From positions 72,215,795 through 72,279,794 of the forward strand of contig CM044874.1 in the NCBI GenBank assembly GCA_024500155.1: a stretch of 64,000 bases of DNA, in the 5' to 3' direction. Positions 34,561-44,787 of this stretch are shown piece after piece. A model generated the notes under the pieces. The model was not told where the DNA came from. It saw nothing but the letters and a program-made list of their open reading frames with translations, and searched no databases. A program made the translations under genes and the position numbers. Position 1 is the stretch's first letter. Each line of letters begins with the position of its first letter. The DNA is from Chenopodium formosanum (taxonomy: Eukaryota; Streptophyta; Magnoliopsida; Caryophyllales; Amaranthaceae).

Positions 34561-35064
34561 TGATGTCTTTAACCGAATTCATAAGTGTATATAGGAGAAT
34601 ATAACAAGCAAGTGGTAATATAGTGTATAATACAGGGTTTGTCTAGCATTTACATGATATTTTACTGCAAATAGGCAGGTGTTATTAGTATTGTTGTAAG
34701 GATGTACTCAATTAGCATACACCGAGTTCCTGCCTTTGTTTAAACATCAGTTACATTCGTCTTTGCATAAGTTCTGGTTTAATTTCCTTATATTATAAAT
34801 CAGTGAAAGCAATGTATGTATGCCACTTTTTGTTTGTCTCAAAACATAACTACCTTACCCTCATCGAGATTAAGATTGAGAATGATGAGTAAGGCAAAAA
34901 GAATTTAGAGAGGATTTGTTCGTTTATGAAAATCTTCTAGTAAAAAACTAACAACCAAAAGATACAAGTAACATACCAAGTATAATTTAAACTGTCATGT
35001 ATTATTGAAAAACAAACATCTAATCCTTTGGATTACACAAATTTGAATCAAAACATGAAATGTA

Positions 35065-36324
35065 TCATGAATTAGGAGACTCAACCCAGGTAAATGGTGT
35101 ATATTTGTCAACATCTGATGAAAGATCATTGTAAAAACGACGCTCAAACTTGCTATTTGCTAAATTGTAAACACAATGATCTCTACCATCACGTCCAGGT
35201 CCCTTGCACGGACCATGCTCTTGAATATCAACAAAGTAAACACAATTAGACATAAAGCCATTGGCAAGAGAAGGAGATACCTCCACTGAAAAGGAAGAGT
35301 TATTTGGACCTATGAAAAATGCTCTATTTCCCAATCTTGACACTTCCTTGACCTTTCCATTATCAACATTCAACTCAAGTAGCTCAAATCTTGTAGTGCA
35401 TCGCCGTTGTTTAGATTTCATCGCAAAATATCGAACCACTTGACCTATAATCAACAATTGGCCTTGAGACTTGACTAGGTAATAGAAGAAAAAATGACCA
35501 AGTAAGGTGATCAAGCCCTTATTTGACGGCGACTTGGCTTCTTGCGCACGTCTCATATAAGATAGATTAGTCACGGCTCGAAAATGAGGACTGCCTTGTG
35601 CTGTCTCAAATTTCACAATCCAACCATAAATATTTGTGCCATAAAACTCTCCTTGGTAAAAAGTTACACCAAGGCAAACCGAGAACAGAAACTTTTCAAT
35701 CGAGTCCAGGCTACATGCTTCCAATCCAAAATATGGATCAGGAACATATGGATTTGTTACACGAATCCAACTAGCATCACCATTCCTCCAGTAAACCAGA
35801 TTCGAAGGAGGCGGACCTGTGCAAAGAGGCTCAGCGAAGGATACAAACACAATGAAATCACTAGTGGTTGAGGGGTTGGCCGATAAGGTGAACTTACAAC
35901 ATTCATATGCATGATTATAATTATGAATATTTGGGAGCTTTATTATGGCATTCGAGTATGGGTTCAAGAGAGATACATGGCCTCTTTCCGATAACACAAG
36001 CAACCACCCATACGAAGATAACAACCTTTTTGGGTCACGTCTTATTTTTAAAAAATACTTAGGAAGGTTAACTTGATAAACCATTTTCTTAGATAAGCTG
36101 TACAAACGACGCCTTCTTGTTGAGTAGGCATCTTTTTCATTTTCTGGTAGCATCAACCATGGAAGTGTATGCGATTCTTTTACATTAGCTCTCAACTTTG
36201 CTGCCTTCGCGGCTAGTCTCCAATGGCGACAAATTTTTTGTAAAGTCTCAAAGTCTTCGTAGAATTCCACATGCTCTACAATTTTAGTCACTATCTCTTT
36301 TACCAAGTTACCCCAATCTCTCAT
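35065..36324 (-). CDS. F-box / DUF295-type protein (SKIP23-like)
   Basis: A single-exon 419-aa gene on the strand opposite to the surrounding array. The N-terminus (MRDWGNLVKEIVTKIVEHV, FETLQKICRHWRLAAK) is a degenerate F-box with the usual I..HV....D...L...C..WR spacing. An RLLSSYGWLLVLSERG / VSLLNPYSNAIIKLP segment and the end CVYFVDI, VYNLANSKFE, FTWVESPNS are characteristic of DUF295 proteins. Such proteins are substrate-recruiting subunits of SCF ubiquitin ligases when the F-box is functional; many are lineage-specific and of unknown target. Length and intronless form are typical. An untranslated leader may lie upstream near 36830-36890. The frame is complete with no visible damage. Confidence 0.85.
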   Translation of the reverse strand: MRDWGNLVKEIVTKIVEHVEFYEDFETLQKICRHWRLAAKAAKLRANVKESHTLPWLMLPENEKDAYSTRRRRLYSLSKKMVYQVNLPKYFLKIRRDPKRLLSSYGWLLVLSERGHVSLLNPYSNAIIKLPNIHNYNHAYECCKFTLSANPSTTSDFIVFVSFAEPLCTGPPPSNLVYWRNGDASWIRVTNPYVPDPYFGLEACSLDSIEKFLFSVCLGVTFYQGEFYGTNIYGWIVKFETAQGSPHFRAVTNLSYMRRAQEAKSPSNKGLITLLGHFFFYYLVKSQGQLLIIGQVVRYFAMKSKQRRCTTRFELLELNVDNGKVKEVSRLGNRAFFIGPNNSSFSVEVSPSLANGFMSNCVYFVDIQEHGPCKGPGRDGRDHCVYNLANSKFERRFYNDLSSDVDKYTPFTWVESPNS

Positions 36325-37110
36325 CTTTCATTCACACTTCAACGTACTCAAATCTAATAACAATCCAAAAATATATATTTGCAACTTATATAAGTCATTA
36401 TACATAAAAACATCACAATAAATAAAGGACAAGCACAATATAGTAAGCCAGGGGTGCTAGCACAATAGTCACAAATAGTCAAATACACTAATAAATTATC
36501 ACTTCACAGCAAATTAAAGCATATGTATTCTTCCATTCAACTCGAAAACTATCAGCACACAAAATTTAATCTAATTTTGTAGACCATGATATATGTACCT
36601 GGATACAAAGGGTATTTTTAGCTAAAAAAATATCGAATGAGAAAAAAAAAAAAAAAAAAAAAAAAAAAACGCACACCATTGGATGCCTTTGCTTCTATGT
36701 GCATCCGGGGTGTATATAAATATAAAATAAAAGGTTTTGCCAATTTAAAACAAAACATTAGAAAAATCTGAAAACTTTGAATTAAAAACAAGCAAAGACG
36801 AAGCAACTATTGGCAAAGATAATTACCAACGACTTAAAAAGTAGGTTGTTTTTGAATCCTGCTCAACTTTGAGCCCTTCAATTCCTGTCAAAATGCAAAC
36901 AAAAATAGGGTTTTAGAATTATGATTCAATCTTAGGTTAAGAGCTTATCATAATTTAGGGAGAAAAGGTCCAATTTTATAGTGCCATACACAACATTAAA
37001 CTCACAAGAAATTTAGGATAAAACGGCTTGATGAGCCTTTACCATTAAACACACATATATATAGGCTTACAATATTAATCTAACTAGCCAAAACTCCTAA
37101 CAAGATATCT
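36325..37110. other. Upstream region of the F-box gene
   Basis: No coding gene seen. An A run of about 29 lies at 36642-36669. Confidence 0.5.
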
Positions 37111-37118
37111 ATAAAAAT

Positions 37119-38358
37119 TAGCACTGTCAAAACGGTTTGACAGTTCGGTTTCGGTTCGGTTTGAAATCGGTTCGGTAGTTAATTGGGTCGGTTTGGAATC
37201 GGTTTAATTGTCTTGCGGGTCGGTTTTGGTTCGGTTTAAATAGTTATCGGTTCGATTCGGTTTCGGTTTATTCTTAAGCGGTTTTAATTCGGTTCGGGTT
37301 GTAAACAGTCCGGGTAGTAAACGGTTCGGTGCAGGCGGGTTGCGGTTTGTTAACGGTGCGGTGTAAACGGTTTTTATCCCGGTTCAAACAGTTTCGGGTT
37401 GGAAACGGTTTCGGGTTAGAAACAGTTCGGTTCTTTTTTGGTTCAATTTATAACTGGTTCGGATCTTTTTCGGTTCAGTTTTTAACTGGTTCGGTTTTTT
37501 TTTGGTTCAATTTATAACTGGTTCGGTTCTTCGATGGTTTAACCACTTTAACGTTATTCATATCGGTTCCATTTCAAGTTTACTAAATTACGGTTGGGTC
37601 GGTTTTCGGTTTCAAAAAATAAATTGTTTATCGAGTTGTTTGGATTCGGGCAGTTAAATGGCTTTGGTTTGAAATTTGATAGTACTTGCTAACCTTTTGC
37701 GTTCACAAATTTTATATAAAGTCGGCAAGTCGCGAATCATTTCATATTTATGCAACATATTATAAACACATTCTCATTGATTTTATAAATACATATTATG
37801 TTTTGTTTCAAGTTTAGTCATACTGATTTTACTAGTTTATTACGAAGTAGATTATAAGAGTTAGTGTATTAATGTATTATTGTTATACAATTAGGTTATT
37901 ATATGCTTCTTATTTAATCATTTATATACTACGCCAATCATAATCATGATTTGATGAGTTCTTGACTTCTTGTGAAATGGAAATTTGCAGTTTGTTTCAT
38001 AAACGGTTCGGTTTATAACCAGTTCGGTTTACAATCAGTTTGCTAACGGTTCGGTGTAAGTGGTTTTTTTGCCAGTTTAAACGGTTTCGGGTTGGAACCG
38101 GTTTCGGTTTAGATACGGTTCGGTTCTTTTTCGGTTCGGTTTTCATTCAGTTCGGTTTATATTCGGTTCGGTTTGTTAACGGGTTCGGTTCTTAAACGGT
38201 TTACCATTACTTGGGTCGATTCGGTTTCGGGTTTACTAAAATACGGTTCGGGTCGGTTTTCGGTTTCAAAAAATTCGGTTTTTAATTGGTTCGGTTCTCA
38301 TTTGGGTCGGTCGGTTTTGGGCAGTTAAACGGTTTCGGTTTGAAATTTGACAGCACTA
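37119..38358. mobile_element. Non-autonomous hAT element with GGTTCGGTTT subterminal arrays
   Basis: The left end reads TAGCACTGTCAAA and the right end TTTGACAGCACTA, whose complement is TAGTGCTGTCAAA (11 of 13 match). Directly outside both is ATAAAAAT (37111-37118 and 38359-38366), a perfect 8 bp target-site duplication as hAT transposases make. The interior has no transposase. Two blocks (37125-37640 and 37990-38350) consist of variants of GGTTCGGTTT and GGTTTCGG, separated by plain AT-rich sequence. Such repeats are plausible transposase-binding subterminal sites. The total is 1,240 bp. Confidence 0.85.
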
Positions 38359-38366
38359 ATAAAAAT

Positions 38367-38877
38367 ACACAAAATTTATCTAGCTCAACATAATTATATC
38401 CTAAATCCTAACATTAAAACCCAAATTTTATTCAAAATATTATCTTCTCAACCAACTATTGAATAAAATAAGTGTTATGATATTTTATAACCTTAATTAA
38501 TACGGAGTAATTATAAATTAACAATAGTTTCTCGTGGAAGATAAAAAACATCATCGTACTTTTTTTTGTAGGGGTGCTAACAAGCTAAGCCGAGCCTAGG
38601 CTCAGTTCAAGCTCGAAACTCCTAAAGGCTAGCTCGGCTTGGCTTGGCTCGGCTTGGCTCAAGGCTCGATCAAGGTTTGTTGTACTCAAAATACAAACTT
38701 AATCTGTATAGACAATCTACCGCTAAAAAAACACAATTGAAATTTTGTTGCACTCAAAATACATTAAAACCTCTGTTTTTCAAAATTAAAAAATCCAAAG
38801 AAAACTTTTTCTTTCTTTCCTCTGCACTCAAAATACATTAAACCCAATCATTTTCATCTTCGAAGATTGTAAGCGCC
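38367..38877. other. Spacer and 5' leader of array member 2
   Basis: Contains GGCTTGGCTCGGCTTGGCTC repeats near 38635-38665. It also carries the leader phrases shared by the array (TCTACCGCTAAAAAAACACA, AACCTCTGTTTTTC). Confidence 0.5.
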
Positions 38878-39403
38878 ATGGAAAGAAACAAGAGAAAGTT
38901 GGAAGAAGACGACGACAACAATGATCAAGTATCTGAACCCATCACCTCTGCTTTAAGATTTTCTACTCATTTTTGTAAAAAATTTGCTGTTTTTCTTCAA
39001 TTATTTCTTCAAGAATTTGGGCTGGTCTAGTGAATCATCTCTCAGCTAATATTCGAAGTCTGAATGCTGAGTTATATGCTATGGAGCAAACAGTTTGTGC
39101 AGCCAATGTTCTGCCCGCGGGAGTTTTTCAAGATAGTGGTGACTACAGAAGTCAACTTCAAGGGATAAAGAAAACATGACAATGTCTTTTCCTTCAGTTG
39201 ATCCAATGCCTAGTATAGTTAGTTCTCATCAGGGAGGTGGAAGTACATCAAGTAATGTTTTGTCCTCGAGAGCTCAAGATGATAGAAACAAAGGTCATTC
39301 TGATGATGCAAAGCTGTCTTTTGTTCTTCTGGATCAAGAAACTAGGAGTGATCAAGAAATACAGGATTTGTCTAGCATTTACATGATATTTTACTTAAAA
39401 TAA
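38878..39403 (+). pseudogene. Array member 2: truncated copy lacking the repeat exon
   Basis: Exon 1 is recognisable (MERNKRKLEEDDDNNDQ), but its donor GCT|GTAAGA has become GCTTTAAGA. Soon after, at about 39005-39030, intron sequence joins exon 3-like sequence (LVNHLSANIRSLNAELYAM) with the whole repeat exon missing. The frame ends after LQGIKKT. A further open piece (39176-39403, starting MSFPSVDPMPSIVS in the track frame) runs from the C-terminal exon straight into 3' UTR sequence, so the acidic tail is deleted too. This is a non-functional remnant. Confidence 0.75.
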
Positions 39404-40652
39404 GCAGGTGTTATAAGCATTGTTGTTTGTCAAGGAATAATGAGTCTTTTAGAATGTAATACATAGAAAAAAACATAAGGATGTAGTTAATTCTCAATTA
39501 GCATGTATAGTAAACACTGAGTTCCTGCCTTTGTACAAACATCAATTATGTACGCCTTTGCATAATTTGTGCTTTAACTTCCTTATGTTATAAGTCAGTG
39601 AAAGCAACCTATGCACTTTCTCCATTACTAGAAATTTATATCCAAACAAAACCTATGTTATTGTTATCCAAACAACAATTTTTTTTTCTTGAACTAGCAC
39701 AACGCCTATTGTTCCAATTGGTTATGCTAAATACATTGATCATATTTTGTTTGTCTCAAAACCACCAACTTTGCTGACTTAAATTCTCCTCTCTACAATA
39801 TTTGTTCCCATTTCCCTTATTATCTCCATACCTTAACAAACCAAAGAATATTAAGACCCCTTTCTCTTATCCCTATTTATCCTCTCTTATCTTTGTTAAC
39901 CAAGTTGTGAATGAAACTTTGAACCAAATTGCATTAAAAAAAAAAAATCGTCCATACTTTTAAAAAGAAGAATAAGCAAAACAATCAATAACGAAGGTAA
40001 TAAAGTAAAGTTGATAATGTTGACCTAGCTTGAAAATCGTCTAGGCTAAGGCCAACATGCTCCTCTTTTTTTTTCTTTTTTTTCTTTCTATAATCTAAAA
40101 TTTAGTTTATAGTCATATTTTGGCTCAGCTCGAAAAACTAGTTACTTTTGACCCTAAATAGCGAGTTTGACCACAAGTTTATTTTGGCCAAACTTGGGTT
40201 CAGCTTGGCTCAATTGCTTAGTTCAAAATGAGCCAACTTATTTCACTAAAGCCCGGCCCATGATTAAGTCTAGAATAAGTTAATTAATTTCTTACCAAGA
40301 TAGTGCATACTGAAGGGATGTTCAATTGTTCACAAGTCGAGCCAAGACCAAGACTAGGTAGGCTCAGCTCGACTTGTGAACATCCCTTCAGTATACACTT
40401 GGTTAACTCCTAAAGGCAAATTCGTCTCGGCTCGAGGCACGATCAAGACTTGTTAAGCCCAAAATTAGCATTTAGCAAGGTGTCCAATCGACCAATCCAT
40501 TGCCATTGTATAGCGTATACTGTATAGTGAAATCCGTATAGATATTCTACCGCTAAAAAAAATACAATTTAAAATTTTTTGCACTAAAAAACATTGAAAC
40601 CTCTGTTTTTCAAAAATTAAAAAACGAAAGAAAAATTCTGATTGTGAATTCC
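39404..40652. repeat. 3' flank of member 2 with a foldback structure
   Basis: Bases 40311-40390 can fold. The left arm ACTGAAGGGATGTTC...GTTCACAAGTCGAGC pairs with the right arm GCTCGACTTGTGAACATCCC TTCAGT; the left arm carries an extra 8-base repeat. The conserved array leader (TTCTACCGCTAAAAAAAATA) precedes member 3. Confidence 0.6.
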
Positions 40653-42792
40653 ATGGCAAGTAATAAGAGAAAGTTGGAAGAAGATGATCACAACAATGAT
40701 CAAGAAGATGAGCACAACAATGATCGAGTAAGATTTTGATCATATTTTCCATTCTTATTATTAAAATCATGCTATTTTTCTTAGATTATCTTTTGTCAAT
40801 TTTTCATATTCTTGGTTGATTATACAATTTGTACAGCTTATTAATGGATGATAATGCAAGAAAATTAAATGTGTATTTAATTTATTGGTTAATTTCTTGT
40901 CAAAAAAATAATAATAATAATTATTGTTTAATTCAACTTGTACTGCTTAGTACATGAATCTTGGTTATGCATTATGAATTTCGGAATTCCTGTTTCTTCC
41001 TTTGTTTGATTGATTACTGCATTTCGATTTACTGGGTTGTTTATATTATACCTTCTTAATTACTCAATAATGGAGGAATATATAAGTGGGAAAAAAAAAA
41101 GTAAATGGGTGTTGAGTTTGATGGATCACACAACTTAGTATATTGTAAATCAAATTAATGAGACATATACACATGTTGTTTGTTCTTGGTTGGTTTGTAA
41201 TTATTGATTTTCTTGAAATTCATGTATTAAGTGGTTGTTTAATTTCTGGGTATTTCAGTTGAATCCTGTAGTTAATAATGAAGTTCGCAGCCGAAGCAGA
41301 ACAGATGGAGGTACTGGTGTAGAACAACAGCAGTTGGTGGTAGGTTGTATCTGATTAATCAAGCCTGTATCATATCAGTTGGAGCCTCGTTTTGATCCTG
41401 TTTTTAATCGTGCTCCTTTGTTGCAGCCTTATCTTGGTTCCCTGAATCAACCAGGATCAAGTTCAAATCCTTCTTCTAATCCAGGCCAATTGCTTCAGCA
41501 GCCTAGTCGTGGTTCCTTGAATCAACCAAGATCAAAATCAGTTCCTGCTGTCAATCGAGCCTCATTGCATCAGTTGCAGTCCCCTCGTGGTTCCTTGAAT
41601 CAACCAAGGTCAAGTTCAAAGCCTGCTGTCAATCGAGCCTCATTACATCAGTTGCAGTCTCCTCGTGGTTCCATGAATCAACCAAGGTCAAGTTCAAAGC
41701 CTGCTGTCAATCGAGCCTCATTGCATCAGTTGCAGTCTTCTCGTGGTTCCTTGAATCAACCAAGGTCAAGTACAAAGCCTGTTGTCAATCCACCCCCATT
41801 GCTTCAGTTGCTGCCTCCTCGGAGTGAAGAAGTGCAACAAAATCCCCTTCCACCATCTAGGAGTACTCAAGAGCCCGAGCCTGACCTTCAGTTAACCTTG
41901 ATGACTTCGCAGCAGGTTTGTTTTTTATTCCTGACACAAGCTTATTAAGGACTTCAACAAATTTAACAGCAGCAGATCTATGTTGGACTTTGAACACAAG
42001 CTTATTTCTGAATGAACATGTGTAGTATCTTGTATGCAGTACTATTTGAAACTTTGTCACACATGAAATTTGGGCAACTCTAGTTTACACTGGTATATGC
42101 AATGCACTGTCCTCATGTCCTGTCACTGACGAAAGTTGTTAGAAGTTTATTCATTGAAAGTTGTGCTACTTTGTTTACGAAATGCACTAATATAAAAGTC
42201 CTATTCTGATACTTTGTTGTGTTTGGAATGCCAGTCTTCGCATCCAAGTTTGTGGGATAGATCCTTGCAAGATCTAATAAATGCTCTCTCAGCTAATATG
42301 CAAACTATAAATGCTGAGTTACATACTATGGGGATAACAGTTGCTCCAACCAATGTTCAGCCCTCGAGAGCTTTTCTAGAAAGCGATTGCACAACCCAAC
42401 TTCAATGGATACATAATGAGTTAAATTTGATGCAAACACAACACAGAGAATTTATGGAAGATATGGGAATGTCTTTACCTTCAGTTGATCCAATGCCTTG
42501 TACAGTTAGTTCTCAAGAGGGAGCTGGAAGTACTTCAAGTAATGTTTTGCTCTCGACAGCTCAAGATGATAAAAACAAAGGTGATTCTGATAATGCAAAG
42601 CTGCCTGTTGTTCTTCTGGATCAAGGAACTAAGAGTGGTCCTGGTTCGACTTCAGGGAATATCAATACTGGTGATGAGTCCGAGAGACCGGTCAATACAG
42701 CTGCAGGGGATTCAGATGAAAAACAAGGTGAGGAAGAGAATGCTGATACTTCTGAAGATGGAAACACTAAAGGAAGTTCAAGTGCGCGATAA
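40653..42792 (+). pseudogene. Array member 3: SLNQP-repeat gene with an early stop
   Basis: Exon 1 (40653-40727, MASNKRKLEEDDHNND), exon 2 (41259-41915) and exon 3 (42235-42792) align with member 4 and keep good splice sites in phase 0. Exon 2 starts LNPVVNNEVRSRSRTDGG but meets TGA at 41352-41354, in a segment that seems to carry an extra base relative to member 4. Beyond it the frame is open again with five SLNQP-type units (PRGSLNQPRSSSKPAVNRA). Exon 3 encodes a helical segment (LQDLINALSANMQTINAEL) and the acidic tail (DEKQGEEENADTSEDGN). Without the stop it would give about 430 residues. Downstream, a LINE fragment interrupts its 3' flank. Confidence 0.65.
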
Positions 42793-43262
42793 TGTTTCAG
42801 AAGATGATGATATTGAGGTTTTCTTTGCTTATCATTATCACTTCTTGGAGCCTTAATTGGGTGATAACATTTCAATTTTGTAGCTAAATTTCATGATTTC
42901 TCTCCCCAAATTCATACTGTTGTAATGATGTCAGATGGAATTTGCTGAGAATTTTAACAGGAAGTCGTAAGTGTATATAGGAGAGTACAAAAAGCAAGTA
43001 GTAGTACAGTGTGTAATACAGGATTTGTCTAGCATTTACATGATATTTTACTGCAAATATGCAGGTGTTATTAGTATTGTTGTTTGTCAAGGAATAATAA
43101 GTCTTTTAGAATGCAACACATAGAAAAATTAAAAAACAAGGATGTAGATAATTCTCAAATTAGCATGTATGATATTTCCTCATATTATAAATCAATGAAA
43201 GAAATCTATGCATTTTGTGATGCATTTTTTGTTTGTCTCAAAACACAACTACCCCCATTACA

Positions 43263-43690
43263 TTTTTTTTTTTTTTTTTTTTTTTTTTGACAAATGAGCA
43301 AAGGAAGATTATATAAAAGCTGCTTTGTGGGCATTGAATGGGCCAATTTGTTACTAACAAAACAAAAAGAGCAAAAATAAAAATTCTGAAGCAGAGCTAA
43401 AAAGTCCTTCACAATCACTTGAGTTGCTGAGAGTTGTTTTGCCTTTCCCCATAGCATATTAACCAGGTTGAAGCAATCAGATTCCACCTCTAAAGAACGA
43501 AACCCCGCCTCATAAGCATACTTGATGCCAAACAAAACAGCTGCTATAACAGCGCGCCACATCAAGTTAGCCTCCTGCATAACAGTGCCATATGGGCAGC
43601 CATTTCCTCACCTTCCCCACATCTGGAGCACTCATGATCAACATTTTTCAGCTTCAGATTTCTCACTTCTCCTTTGTAGTTCACAGTGGT
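43263..43690 (-). mobile_element. 5'-truncated LINE: zinc-binding and RNase H-like pieces with poly(A) tail
   Basis: Reading the minus strand, CSRCGEGEEMAAHMALLC resembles the zinc-binding region after a plant LINE reverse transcriptase. An RNase H-like segment follows (ANLMWRAVIAAVLFGIKYA, EAGFRSLEVESDCFNLVNM) and ends at TTTGTC plus a run of about 26 A (T run 43263-43288). The element is broken by a frame change between the two parts. It sits in the 3' flank of array member 3; the equivalent flank of member 5 (around 60590) has no insert. Confidence 0.65.
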
Positions 43691-44787
43691 ATGCACTACT
43701 TGAAATTTATATCCAAACATAACCTATGTTATTGTTATCACTTTGGTATGACTTTTTTTAAAAATATTTTTTGAACTAGCATAACGCGTGTGGTTCTAAT
43801 TGGTTATGCTAGGTACATTGATCGTTTGGTTCAGAGCTATGTGTGTTGGTTACATACTTACATGCCAGTTATGTAGCTAATTAGTTAATGTTCCAAATGC
43901 CAAGGACATTTTAATTTGAAGATTGATATTTACCACATATGGTATACAATTGTGTGTTGTATGTTAACTTGTTATAAATACATGTTAGTTTTGTGTAAGA
44001 GAGGGTTCATGTTACATTCAATAAATAAAAAAGCAAACTTGCAAATTTGAAAAAGGATATATTGAAAAAAAAAAAATGTACCAATAGCTCAATATGTTGG
44101 GGTTATTAAATAAAAAAGCACCCCACATTTCCCAACTTCACAAAGACATGAGTGACTAACTCTTATACGCACACTATACAACAAGTGAACCCTTATCGTG
44201 CAAAAGTATCAGCTAAACTCCACATAGTTCAACATATGGTACAATGGTACATTACATAAACTATAGCAATATTCAATGTTGTAAAATTGAAATCTATAAA
44301 GTATTTCCATTGAGGGCTCATAGTTTAATTAAAGAAGGCCAATAAGAATACACGACACAAACTATAAAGTATAAATGACAAAGCAACGAAATCCGGTCAT
44401 AAGTAAAATTATTATACTAATTTTCATAAAGTATAAATACCAAAACAACGAAATCCGGTCATAAATAAAATTATTACCCTAAACTTTCTTCTCTTCTCCT
44501 CCGTTCTCTTACCTTTTGATAAATACCTAGCCAAACTCCTAATTGTAAAAAAAAAAAAAAAAAAACCCGACCCGGCCTATAATAAAATTTATAAATGTAT
44601 TTTACCGCTCAAAAACAGATATTCAATTCTCTTGCTCTCAAAAAACATTGAAACCTCTGTTCCCCCCCCCCCCCCCCCCACACACAGACACAGAAAATAA
44701 ATAAAAAAATAAAAAAAATAAAAAAATCAATCTTTTACTGATAAAACTTATTGAAATTCATTTTCAACTTTGAAGATTGTAATTGCA
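43691..44787. other. Spacer and 5' leader of array member 4
   Basis: Contains a ~55 bp near-duplicate (AACGAAATCCGGTCATAA at 44386 and 44448), an A run near 44549, a C run (44664-44680) and the conserved array leader (TACCGCTCAAAAACAGATAT). Confidence 0.6.

Noticed and set aside
37329..37517. Open frame rich in Arg/Phe/Gly
   Set aside because: Product of GGTTCGGTTT repeats inside the non-autonomous hAT element.
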